A stretch of 64,000 bases of DNA from Streptomyces albireticuli. GTDB lineage: Bacteria > Actinomycetota > Actinomycetes > Streptomycetales > Streptomycetaceae. The DNA lies in assembly GCF_021228125.1 (NCBI RefSeq), contig NZ_JAJQQS010000005.1:372001-436000 (forward strand), written 5' to 3'. The position numbers were made by a program, and so were the translations under genes. Below, in pieces: positions 8,555 through 15,870 of this stretch (position 1 is the stretch's first letter; the number at the start of each line of letters is the position of its first letter). The notes under the pieces are model-generated. The model saw only the letters and a program-made list of their open reading frames with translations. It ran no database searches and had not been told where the DNA came from.

Positions 8555-10144
8555 TCACTCCTGGGGTGGTTCCGGCCCCCACTTCGTATCCCCCGGCGGC
8601 TGCTGGAACGAGGGCCTGCCCGCCGAGCCGCTGGTACGGAAGGGCCTCCCCTGGTCGTCGATCCGGAGGATCCCGCGCCGGCCGCCGCTGGACCACTGGA
8701 GCTCCAGGTGCCACCGCACGTCGCTCCGCTTGGCGTCGGCCTTGACGTAGAAGACCTCGGGGTCGTCGCGGCTCACCTTGTACGGGAAGTCGCGCTGACC
8801 GGCCACCGGGCGGAGGGCGGGCGAACCGGCGTCGAGGTCGACGCCGAAGGCACGCGTCGCCACGTCGCCGCCGCACCCGACGCCCGTGGCGTACGCGTTC
8901 CAGGCGAGCGGCGCGTTCGTGCCGTCCACCCGGACGTGCAGCTGCTCCAGTACGACCGTGTCCTTGCCGGCGCCCTGCAAGGTGATCTTGATGAACTGCT
9001 GATCGGCGGTGACGGCGCCGAGCTCGGACACCCAGGCGGGCGCGTCCTGCTCGAAGGGTGGCTTCGGCATCTCGCCGGGGGCCCTGTTGACCAGGAAGCG
9101 CTGGGAGCAGGGGCTCTCGTAGGCGTACGGGCGGGTGTGGGCGGTCAGGGGAGGGTCGCCTCCGTCGCCGCCGGCCTTGTCGCCTCCCTTGTCGTCACCC
9201 TTGTCCTTGTCCTTGTCCTTGCCGTCGCCGTTCTCCCGCTCTCCGGGCGCGCCCGGTGCCCCGGGTGACGCGGCGTCACCCGGTCCCGTGGACGCGGCCG
9301 ACTCGCCGCCCTCCCGCTCCTTCCCCTCCTCCGGGGAGGCGGACGGTGTGCCGGCCGGGCCCTCGCCGGGCCGTCCGGGGCGCCCGGGCGCGGCCGTCCC
9401 GCCCTTCCCGGTGGACGAGGCTCCGGCGGACGCCCGCTTCCCGTCGTCACCGTCGTGGCCGACGAGGCCGACGGCGAGCGCGGCGGAGCCGGTCACGGCC
9501 ATGACGCAGGCGACGGCCAGGGCGGCCAGGACGGCCTTACGGGGCCGCCGCCTCGCCCGCTGCGGGCGGTCGACCGGCGGGGCCGCGGTCGCCGGTGGCG
9601 GGGTCGTCACGTCCTCGGGAGGGGGCGTCGTGCCCGGCGTGGGGGAGGCCGTAGTCGCCTCCGGTGGTGTCGCGGCTCCCGCTCGGAGGGAAGACGTCGC
9701 CTCCTCCGGCGGAGTCACGGGGCTCGGCTGCGGGGCGGCCGTCGTCCCCGCCGCCGGAGTCACGGGGCTCGGCTGCGCGCCGCCCGTCGTCCCCGCCGCC
9801 GAAGCCGCGGGTTCCGGATTCGTCGTCCCCGCCGCCGCGGCTCCCGCCCGGGCGCCGCGGTCCGGCGTTCCACCGTCTGACGCCCCGTCGGCCTCCGCCT
9901 TACGGCCGCGCGTCGCGTCCGCGACGATCCACGTCCGGTGGAGCCGCATCATCTCTTCCGGCGTGGCCTTGCACAGGCGGGCCAGCCGCTCCAGCGGCGC
10001 GAACTCCGCCGGCACGGTGGACCCGTTGCAGTAGCGGTGCAAGGTCGACGTACTGACGTGCAGTCTCTTGGCCAGCACCCCGTAACTCAGGCCTGACCGG
10101 TCCTTCAGCGCCCGCAGCAGATCCGCGAGATCGCTTGCCCCCAC
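8555..10144 (-). CDS. Membrane-anchored XRE-type HTH regulator with extracytoplasmic beta domain
   Basis: From GTG 10144 (GGAGG about 6 nt upstream) the product is 529 aa. Residues 1-70 form an XRE-type helix-turn-helix (SGLSYGVLAKRLHVSTSTLH). Then come a long Thr/Pro/Ala-rich linker, one membrane helix (about residues 200-227), a second disordered Gly/Asp/Lys linker, and a C-terminal about 170-residue extracytoplasmic domain (KITLQGAGKDTVVLEQLHVRV). This is a one-component topology: DNA binding inside, possible sensing outside. ATG starts at 10162, 10174 and 10198 are alternatives but have poorly spaced ribosome sites. The two DUF4232 genes on either side are candidate targets or partners. 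Confidence 0.7.
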   Translation of the reverse strand: MGASDLADLLRALKDRSGLSYGVLAKRLHVSTSTLHRYCNGSTVPAEFAPLERLARLCKATPEEMMRLHRTWIVADATRGRKAEADGASDGGTPDRGARAGAAAAGTTNPEPAASAAGTTGGAQPSPVTPAAGTTAAPQPSPVTPPEEATSSLRAGAATPPEATTASPTPGTTPPPEDVTTPPPATAAPPVDRPQRARRRPRKAVLAALAVACVMAVTGSAALAVGLVGHDGDDGKRASAGASSTGKGGTAAPGRPGRPGEGPAGTPSASPEEGKEREGGESAASTGPGDAASPGAPGAPGERENGDGKDKDKDKGDDKGGDKAGGDGGDPPLTAHTRPYAYESPCSQRFLVNRAPGEMPKPPFEQDAPAWVSELGAVTADQQFIKITLQGAGKDTVVLEQLHVRVDGTNAPLAWNAYATGVGCGGDVATRAFGVDLDAGSPALRPVAGQRDFPYKVSRDDPEVFYVKADAKRSDVRWHLELQWSSGGRRGILRIDDQGRPFRTSGSAGRPSFQQPPGDTKWGPEPPQE

Positions 10145-10362
10145 TTCGCCCCTCCGTCCCATCTCCCGTCCCATGCCCCTGTTCCAGGGAACATCCATTC
10201 CCCCAGGTCAGGGCCAGTGCGAGCGTTCCGGCGTCCCTAACCGGCCGGTTGTGCTGGCGCCAGGGACGAGGCGTCGCACAAGCTTTCGTCATCCAAGCAC
10301 GCCGCTCCCGGATCCGGTCGAGCGGCGCTCCGCCGCCCTCCCCATGAAGAGAGAGATCCGCC

Positions 10363-11136
10363 ATGCGCGCCTCCGTCCGCCGGCCCCTGCTCGCCGCCGC
10401 CTCCTTCGCGCTCTCCGCACTCGCCCTGACGGCCTGCGAGAGCGGAGAGGGAACCCGCGAGGAAGGTGCCGCCTCCCAGGGAGCCGCCTCCCGGCCCGCC
10501 GAGGCGGCGGCCCGGCCTTCGCCGTCGACGGGTCAGGGCGGCCAGGGCGGCCAGGGCGGGCAGGCCGGGAAGCCCGACCGCCCGGCCGGGTCCGCCGCCT
10601 CCGCCGAGAAGGGGACGGGCGGTACGAGCGCCGGCCAGGCCGGGAAGGGCGGCACCGGTGGCACCGGTGGCCAGGGCGGCGCGGGCCACGGCTCGTCCTC
10701 CGCCGACAGCGACCCGTACGCCCCCGCGAACCGCGTGCCCTGCACCGCCGACAACACCGAGATCATCGCCACGCCGGTCTCCCGCCCCCTCAACCACATG
10801 CTGCTCACGATCACCAACACGGGATCGAAGATGTGCGACCTGAAGGGCTACCCGATCGTCAAGTTCGACGACGCCCAGTCCGTACCGCCGGTCATGGAGG
10901 GGACCAAGCCGCAGGCGGTCACCTCGCTCGCCCCGGGCGGCAAGGGCTACGCCGGCGTGATCCTGTCCGCGGGTGACGGCAGCGGGGGCGAGGGCCGCAC
11001 CGCCCAGAGCCTGCGGATCGGCTTCGAGGGCGGCGGCGGGATGGCGGAGGCCGCCCTCCAGGCCAAGGGGGTGCACATCGACGACTCGCTGCGGGTCACG
11101 TACTGGGTGAGCTCGTCCACGGACGCGCTCAACTGA
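10363..11136 (+). CDS. DUF4232 lipoprotein
   Basis: The 257-aa product has a lipoprotein signal: positive N-terminus, hydrophobic core, and the lipobox LTAC at about residue 24. A low-complexity Gln/Gly/Lys/Ala-rich spacer of about 90 residues should hold the domain away from the membrane. The C-terminal about 130 residues form a DUF4232 domain nearly collinear with that of the secreted paralogue at 7842-8369. It is divergent from the HTH regulator (218-nt spacer), so shared control is plausible. Confidence 0.8.
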   Translation: MRASVRRPLLAAASFALSALALTACESGEGTREEGAASQGAASRPAEAAARPSPSTGQGGQGGQGGQAGKPDRPAGSAASAEKGTGGTSAGQAGKGGTGGTGGQGGAGHGSSSADSDPYAPANRVPCTADNTEIIATPVSRPLNHMLLTITNTGSKMCDLKGYPIVKFDDAQSVPPVMEGTKPQAVTSLAPGGKGYAGVILSAGDGSGGEGRTAQSLRIGFEGGGGMAEAALQAKGVHIDDSLRVTYWVSSSTDALN

Positions 11137-11149
11137 AGGTCCGGCCGAC

Positions 11150-11181
11150 AAAAAAAGCCCCGGGCCGGTGGCCTGGGGCTT
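11150..11181 (-). terminator. Rho-independent terminator of tRNA-Gly
   Basis: Read on the minus strand, a GC-rich stem (AGCCCC with GGGGCT, extended by AGGCC/CGGCC) is followed by seven T residues. It lies just past the 3' end of the tRNA gene and, on the plus strand, just after the DUF4232 lipoprotein stop. Confidence 0.8.
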
Positions 11182-11193
11182 CGAGGAAGTGCG

Positions 11194-11267
11194 TGGAGCG
11201 GGTGACGAGAATCGAACTCGCGCTCTGAGCTTGGGAAGCTCATGTTCTACCATTAAACTACACCCGC
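11194..11267 (-). tRNA. tRNA-Gly (anticodon CCC)
   Basis: The minus strand folds as a tRNA. The acceptor stem is GCGGGTG paired to CACCCGC. The anticodon stem is TGAGC/GCTCA with loop TTCCCAA, giving anticodon CCC (11233-11235). The T arm contains GTTCGATTC. The discriminator is T, followed by an encoded CCA (11194-11196). It reads GGG codons. Without CCA the tRNA is 11197-11267. Confidence 0.95.
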
Positions 11268-11525
11268 GAGGACGCCCGTTCCGGGCATCGCATCGTCGCA
11301 CACTGTACCCCATCGAAGGCCCCCGGCGCACTGGTCGCGGGGGTCTTCTTGGCGTGGCTGGGATCCGTGGGGCGGGTGGGGATGCGGCCGTGGGCGAGGG
11401 GAGTTGGGGCGTACCGTGGGGCGGGGCAAGCCTGCGGGGGGCTTCCGGGAGTGCCGCCTTCGAGCCCGTCCCTTACATCCCCTAATGTGGCTTTTGTCTT
11501 TCACGTACATGGGGAAAGGGACTCG
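11268..11525. other. Intergenic spacer upstream of tRNA-Gly and the 56-aa gene
   Basis: No convincing ORF. It must carry the minus-strand promoter of the tRNA on its left side and the promoter of the small gene starting at 11526 on its right, where the composition becomes less GC-rich (around 11475-11515). Confidence 0.4.
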
Positions 11526-11696
11526 ATGGAGCGCACCGTCGTTCGTTGTGCCGAAGGGCACGTGTTCAGCACCGCTTCGTTCCCGATGCAGCATCTCGGC
11601 CCCGGCCGGCTCGGCCCCGGGCGGCTCCTCCGCTGCCCGCGCTGCGCCCGGCTGCGGCATTCCGTTCCGGTGCCGGCCGCCGGTCAGAAGCGATAG
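11526..11696 (+). CDS. 56-aa zinc-ribbon-like protein
   Basis: This short gene begins at ATG 11526 (AAAGGG about 5 nt upstream) and encodes a basic protein with VRCAEGHVF near the N-terminus and LLRCPRCARLRHS near the C-terminus. These Cys/His pairs suggest a small metal-binding ribbon. The Gly/Pro-rich middle repeats GPGRL. Small proteins of this kind are conserved in Streptomyces without known function. A strong palindromic hairpin lies before the next gene. Confidence 0.65.
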   Translation: MERTVVRCAEGHVFSTASFPMQHLGPGRLGPGRLLRCPRCARLRHSVPVPAAGQKR

Positions 11697-11777
11697 CGCG
11701 GACGGAGCGCCGGCGCGGGTCGCCCGGACGGGGCCCGAGCGGTGGTCCAGGGGTGACGATCAAGGAGTGATGAACGG

Positions 11778-11809
11778 CGCGGGCCCGGTCCGATCGGACC
11801 GGGCCCGCG
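11778..11809 (+). terminator. 32-bp palindromic hairpin between the 56-aa gene and dcd
   Basis: Two 16-nt arms (CGCGGGCCCGGTCCGA and its exact complement) abut at the centre, followed by TTGTCC. It probably ends transcription from 11526-11696, directly ahead of the dcd promoter. Confidence 0.6.
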
Positions 11810-11839
11810 TTGTCCGGCTTCTCCGCGTATCCTCGACCC

Positions 11840-12415
11840 GTGCTTCTCTCAGACAAGGACATCCGGACCGAGATCGACGCCGGCCGGGTGCGTATCGACC
11901 CGTTCGACGAATCCATGGTGCAGCCGTCGAGCATCGATGTACGCCTCGACCGCTACTTCCGGGTGTTCGAGAACCACCGGTACCCGCACATCGACCCCGC
12001 GGTCGAGCAGGCGGACCTCACGCGTGAGGTGGTGCCGGAGGGCGACGAGGCGTTCATCCTGCACCCGGGTGAGTTCGTGCTCGCCTCGACGTACGAGGTC
12101 ATCACGCTCCCCGACGACGTGGCCTCCCGTCTGGAGGGCAAGTCCAGCCTCGGCCGGCTCGGCCTGCTGACGCACTCCACGGCCGGCTTCATCGACCCGG
12201 GCTTCTCCGGGCACGTGACGCTGGAGCTGTCGAACATGGCCACGCTGCCGATCAAGCTGTGGCCGGGGATGAAGATCGGGCAGCTGTGCATGTTCCGGCT
12301 GACCTCACCCGTCGAGCATCCTTACGGGTCCGCGAAGCACGGCTCCCGCTACCAGGGTCAGCGTGGGCCGACGCCCTCGCGGTCCTTCCAGAATTTCCAC
12401 CGCACGCAGGTCTGA
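11840..12415 (+). CDS. dcd: dCTP deaminase
   Basis: The 191-aa product converts dCTP to dUTP and ammonia, feeding dTMP synthesis. It matches the family throughout: MLLSDKDIR at the start, [12 protein letters not shown] (SSLGR substrate loop with the catalytic Glu near residue 130 in the HVTLELSN region), [12 protein letters not shown], and [11 protein letters not shown] at the C-terminus. Length is normal for actinobacteria. The GTG start at 11840 is preceded by TATCCT with a 6-nt gap, so the mRNA may be leaderless. The phosphoribosyltransferase gene follows 29 nt later. Confidence 0.97.
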   Translation: MLLSDKDIRTEIDAGRVRIDPFDESMVQPSSIDVRLDRYFRVFENHRYPHIDPAVEQADLTREVVPEGDEAFILHPGEFVLASTYEVITLPDDVASRLEGKSSLGRLGLLTHSTAGFIDPGFSGHVTLELSNMATLPIKLWPGMKIGQLCMFRLTSPVEHPYGSAKHGSRYQGQRGPTPSRSFQNFHRTQV

Positions 12416-12444
12416 GCGACCAGGGAACAAGGCGAAGAGCAACA

Positions 12445-12942
12445 GTGAGTGAGATCCGCGAGAACCTGACCTACCCGATCTTCGGGCAGGCCATCCGTGA
12501 GCTGGCACAGACCATCGCGGACGACGGCTACGAGCCGGACATCATCCTCTCCATCGCGCGCGGCGGCGTCTTCGTCGCGGGCGGCCTGGCGTACGCGCTG
12601 GACTGTAAGAACATCCACCTCGTGAACGTGGAGTTCTACACCGGCGTCGGCACCACGCTGGAGATGCCGGTCATGCTCTCCCCCGTCCCGAACGCGATCG
12701 ACTTCTCCAACAAGAAGGTCCTGATCGCCGACGACGTCGCCGACACCGGCAAGACGCTCAAGCTCGTGCACGACTTCTGCCTGGAGCACGTCGCCGAGGT
12801 CCGCAGCGCCGTGATCTACGAGAAGAGCCACTCGCTCGTGAAGTGCGAGTACGTGTGGAAGAAGACCGACGAGTGGATCAACTTCCCGTGGTCGGTCGAG
12901 CCGCCGGTCGTGCGCCGCGAGGGCCAGGTCCTCGACGCGTGA
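12445..12942 (+). CDS. Purine-type phosphoribosyltransferase
   Basis: The 165-aa product carries the PRPP-binding signature VLIADDVADTGKTL (about residues 92-105) and the N-terminal LSIARGGVFVAGGLA of xanthine/hypoxanthine-guanine-type phosphoribosyltransferases. The C-terminal WINFPW segment resembles the base-specificity region of that group. It would attach PRPP to a purine base in salvage, in the cytoplasm. The start is GTG 12445. It lies 29 nt after dcd and is probably co-transcribed, giving a small nucleotide-metabolism unit. The exact base is not determined. Confidence 0.85.
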   Translation: MSEIRENLTYPIFGQAIRELAQTIADDGYEPDIILSIARGGVFVAGGLAYALDCKNIHLVNVEFYTGVGTTLEMPVMLSPVPNAIDFSNKKVLIADDVADTGKTLKLVHDFCLEHVAEVRSAVIYEKSHSLVKCEYVWKKTDEWINFPWSVEPPVVRREGQVLDA

Positions 12943-12961
12943 GCGTCCGCTGACGACATGA

Positions 12962-13004
12962 GGGAGGGCCCCGGCCGCGTTCTCGCGCGGCCGGGGCCCT
13001 CTCT
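12962..13004. terminator. Strong bidirectional terminator
   Basis: A perfect 14-bp GC stem (GGGCCCCGGCCGCG with its complement at 12986-12999), extended by A-T and G-C pairs, has a 6-nt loop and a CTCTTTCG tail. It separates the convergent phosphoribosyltransferase and Yip1 genes. Confidence 0.85.
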
Positions 13005-13027
13005 TTCGTCCTCTTGTGTTCCGGTGC

Positions 13028-14071
13028 CTACAGCGTGCCGAGCTTGATGATCGACAGCAGCGCGATCAGCTGGATGGACGAGGCGGCCAGCGCGCGCGGC
13101 CACGGCAGGTCGTGCGACTTGCTCACCATCGAGGTGAACAGCACGCCCGCCACCAGCCAGGTCGCCCAGCCCAGCACCTGGACGAAGGGGCTGTCGCCGC
13201 CCATGAACATGGCGAACAGCAGGCGCGGCGCGTCCGTGATCGACATGATCAGCATGGACAGGCCGACCGTCGGCTGCCACAGGCCGTCGCCGCCGAGCTG
13301 CCGGGCCAGGGTGTGGGTGACGGCGCCCAGGATCAGCCCGGAGACGACCACGACGACGCCGGTGATCAGCACCGACGGCAGGCTGTTGGAGAGCGAGGCG
13401 TTCAGCACGTCCTCGCGGGCCTTGTCGAAGCCGAAGACGGCGAGCAGGCCGTAGACGAAGGTGACGACGAGGGCCGGGATCCAGACCGCGTGGTCGCGCA
13501 TCTGCCAGAAGGTGGCGGACGGGCGCAGCACGATGCCGGTCAGCAGCTCCTTCCACGGCAGGCGCGGGCCGGGCGGCGGCGCGGGCGCGGCGGGGTAGGG
13601 GTCCTGACCGCCGTACGGGTCCTGGCCGCCGTAGGCGCCGGGGCCGTCGCCGATGCTGAACTGCCGGGTGTGGCCGGGGTCGTCGCCGGGCCCGGGGGCG
13701 TAGTACGGGTCCTGCGGGGCGGGGCCGGGTCCGGGCTGCGGCTGTCCGCCGTACGGCTGCTGCCCGTAGCCCTGCTGTCCGTAATCCTGGTGGCCGTAGC
13801 CCTGCCGGCCCTGGCCGTGCTGACCCTGGCCGTGCTGACCCTGGCCGTGCCCCTGCGGCGCACCTCCGCCGAAGTACTCGGGCTCGTCGTACGCCGAGGG
13901 CTGCTGCCACTGCTGACCGCCGCCGTGCCCACCGGCGTGTCCGCCGCCGTGCCCGCCGGGGTTGCCCTGGCCGCCTTGGCCGCCGTACGGAGCCTGGTAC
14001 TGCCCCGGGCGCTGTCCTTGCCGCGCGGGGTCGTGAGAGTCCCGTCCGCGTCCCATCCTGAATCCAGCCAC
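13028..14071 (-). CDS. Yip1-family membrane protein with Gln/Gly/Pro-rich N-terminal tail
   Basis: The first about 165 residues are low-complexity Gly/Gln/Tyr/Pro (GYGQQ, GQHGQ repeats) and likely disordered in the cytoplasm. The C-terminal about 180 residues contain five membrane helices with the Yip1 pattern (LLTGIVLRPSATFWQMRDH; LPWPRALAASSIQLIALL). Many Streptomyces members start AGFR-GRGR, so GTG 14071 is used; ATG 14056 is an equally possible start. Function is unknown; bacterial Yip1 proteins are generally inferred to act in membrane organisation. Confidence 0.75.
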   Translation of the reverse strand: MAGFRMGRGRDSHDPARQGQRPGQYQAPYGGQGGQGNPGGHGGGHAGGHGGGQQWQQPSAYDEPEYFGGGAPQGHGQGQHGQGQHGQGRQGYGHQDYGQQGYGQQPYGGQPQPGPGPAPQDPYYAPGPGDDPGHTRQFSIGDGPGAYGGQDPYGGQDPYPAAPAPPPGPRLPWKELLTGIVLRPSATFWQMRDHAVWIPALVVTFVYGLLAVFGFDKAREDVLNASLSNSLPSVLITGVVVVVSGLILGAVTHTLARQLGGDGLWQPTVGLSMLIMSITDAPRLLFAMFMGGDSPFVQVLGWATWLVAGVLFTSMVSKSHDLPWPRALAASSIQLIALLSIIKLGTL

Positions 14072-14341
14072 ACGTCGAACGTACCCGTTCCACGAGGTCG
14101 CGGCGCTTGGGGTCCGGGAACGGGCCCGCCTTTGCGGCCGAGCTGTGACATCCCCTAAGGGAAAGACCAGGGGTTGGGCAACTCTCGCTCCACACTGGGC
14201 ATCAGCGGCATCGCGCGTCCCCTCTGTGGGCGTACGTCGCAGGGGGGACGAACGGTGGCGCGGAGGGGTTCCCGGGGCGCCGCCGGGGCGCGCTCGCGGC
14301 GCCGCGCTCACCGTGGCGCCGCGCCGGCCGCGCTGTCGTCT

Positions 14342-14848
14342 TCACCGCAGCGTCGTCTTCACCGCCGCGCCTCCGCGCGGGTCCTTCCCGTCGATGCCGC
14401 CGACGTTGGCGATCATCCGCTGGAGGACGGTGAGCGTGGCGGCGTACTCCTCGTCCGTGATGCCCTCGTGGATCTCCGAGCGCAGCCGGGTGACGAGGTC
14501 CTTCGTCCGGCTCTTGGCCTCCCGGCCGGTCTCCGTGAGCCGCAGGCGGCCGTCGGCGCCCTCGGTGAGCCAGCCGCGCGCGAGCAGGTGGTCGACGGCG
14601 TTGTCGATCAGCTCGCGCCCCAGCTCGATGAACGGCCGCAGCCGGTCGCCGACCTCCTCGCGGGTGAGGCCGTCCTCGGCGCCCGCGACGTGGTTGAGGG
14701 TCCACCACTGGGGCTGGGTGACGTCCGTACGGGCCATGGCGCTCTGGATGTGCCGGATGACCGCCTTGTTGGCGACCCAGGTCCAGTAGCCGACCGGCTG
14801 GGAGGCGAGGGCGGCGGTGTCGGTGAGCTCGCGGTGTGTCGTCGTCAT
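14342..14848 (-). CDS. MarR-family transcriptional regulator
   Basis: The 168-aa product has the MarR winged helix: PQWWTLNHV, LTREEVGDRLRPFIELGRELIDNAVDHLLARGWL, then the wing with LRLTETG. The C-terminal helices (YAATLTVLQRMIANVGGID) would dimerise. A 24-bp operator overlaps its own promoter. With TAGCGT at 14856-14861 (minus strand) followed by 7 nt and ATG 14848, the mRNA is likely leaderless; GTG 14854 is an alternative start. The regulator should be autorepressing. No obvious target gene is divergent from it. Confidence 0.85.
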   Translation of the reverse strand: MTTTHRELTDTAALASQPVGYWTWVANKAVIRHIQSAMARTDVTQPQWWTLNHVAGAEDGLTREEVGDRLRPFIELGRELIDNAVDHLLARGWLTEGADGRLRLTETGREAKSRTKDLVTRLRSEIHEGITDEEYAATLTVLQRMIANVGGIDGKDPRGGAAVKTTLR

Positions 14849-14861
14849 GTGCACGACGCTA

Positions 14862-14885
14862 TGACCTCAAGCATTGTTGAGGTCA
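14862..14885. promoter_or_regulatory. 24-bp palindromic operator over the marR promoter
   Basis: Perfect arms TGACCTCAA and TTGAGGTCA are separated by GCATTG. On the minus strand the palindrome holds a TTGACC -35-like box, and the -10-like TAGCGT (14861-14856) directly abuts it, so a bound dimer would cover the promoter of the MarR gene. Confidence 0.8.
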
Positions 14886-15182
14886 AGGGTTCGCGGGGAT
14901 ATTCGGACGAAGAACTTCCGGGGGTGGGCCCGGGTCTCCGGCGGAGGGCTCCCGGGCGCTTCGGAGGCTTCCGCGCGGGGCTACACCCGGGGCGCCCGCA
15001 GCGCCTCCGCCGCGCGCCCCGGGAACTCACGGAGCAGCCGCACCTCGCCCTCGGAGAAGGCCCCCGAGAGCGCCGGGCCTCCGCCTCCTTCGCCGCCGCG
15101 TCGCACGGCCACGGGCTGCCGTTCGAGAACCCGGAGCTCTTCGTGGACGCGGCGGTGGAGGCGCTGGGTCGGACCCTGTGGT
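14886..15182. other. About 300-bp spacer with a possible gene remnant
   Basis: No complete gene is seen. In the plus frame ending near 15190, a run reading ASHGHGLPFENPELFV and then DAAVEALGR resembles the catalytic-His end of an alpha/beta hydrolase. It has no upstream domain and runs into the stop of the convergent Uma2 gene. It could be a degraded fragment or chance. Confidence 0.3.
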
Positions 15183-15749
15183 TCAGGCCTTGTAGAGGGG
15201 GAACTCGGAGCTGTCGACGGTCCAGGGGCCTACGGAGACCTTGTCGCCGAAGATGTAGTCCGTACGCGTCCGGTAGGAGGGCCGCCCTTCGCTGTCGACT
15301 CCCTGCGGGTCGGACAGGACGGCCAGGGTCCCCTTACGCGGGTCGACCAGCAGATACAACGGGATGCCCATCGCGGGGTATTCGTGCATCTTCTCCACGT
15401 AGTCGTTCGCGTGATTGGAGGGTGAGACGACCTCAGCTACCAGGGACAGATCGCGTGGGTGGAACGGGTCCATGGCTTCGGCGAAGACCTCGTCCGGCAC
15501 AACGATGAGATCAGGGCGACGCAGCCTGCCGAGGGAGGCGTCTTCCACCTCGCCGCCCGGGTAGGCCACCAGCCCGTCGGTGAGCTGGCTGTTCAACTGC
15601 CGGCTCAGGCGATGGGCGATGTAGTCGTGGCGCCTGGAGGGCGTCATCATCATGTAGAGACCGCTGCCTGTGATCTCGACGCCAAGGATCGGGTCAGGAG
15701 CGTGCTCCATCAGCTCTTCCGCGAGGGCGCGCATACGGGCGTAATCCAT
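15183..15749 (-). CDS. Uma2-family (DUF820) PD-(D/E)XK nuclease-like protein
   Basis: The 188-aa product shows the family pattern: HDYIAHRLSRQL, RRPDLIVVPDEVF (the Asp of the nuclease core), LVAEVVSPSN (the E-x-(I/V)-(V/L)-SPS motif), then KMHEYPAMGIPLYLLVDP. Uma2 proteins have a restriction-endonuclease fold and occur in many copies in Streptomyces; their biological role is unknown. The gene is single and monocistronic. Confidence 0.85.
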   Translation of the reverse strand: MDYARMRALAEELMEHAPDPILGVEITGSGLYMMMTPSRRHDYIAHRLSRQLNSQLTDGLVAYPGGEVEDASLGRLRRPDLIVVPDEVFAEAMDPFHPRDLSLVAEVVSPSNHANDYVEKMHEYPAMGIPLYLLVDPRKGTLAVLSDPQGVDSEGRPSYRTRTDYIFGDKVSVGPWTVDSSEFPLYKA

Positions 15750-15815
15750 GACCTGGCTCCTGCTCAGTGCGGGCTGTGAGCGCGTACGACGTCATCGTCC
15801 CACGCCCCCATGACA

Positions 15816-15853
15816 ACGGCCGGGCCCCGCGATTCCTCGCGGGGCCCGGCCGT
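15816..15853 (-). terminator. Terminator of the Fe-S oxidoreductase gene
   Basis: A perfect 17-bp stem with TTCC loop (arms 15816-15832 and 15837-15853) lies 18 nt past the stop of the minus-strand gene at 15871. Confidence 0.85.
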
Positions 15854-15870
15854 GTGCGCGTGCGCGGGGG

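Noticed and set aside
11178..11267. tRNA-Gly as an integration (att) site of a mobile element
   Set aside because: No integrase gene and no repeated 3' tRNA fragment were seen nearby.
11349..11525. Upstream extension of the 56-aa zinc-ribbon gene
   Set aside because: No ribosome site, compositionally odd, and the internal ATG at 11526 has a well-placed AAAGGG.
13798..13990. Possible CRISPR-like repeats in the Gln/Gly-rich region
   Set aside because: The periodicity is codon-level repetition of a disordered tail in the Yip1 gene; no spacers of constant size and no cas genes.
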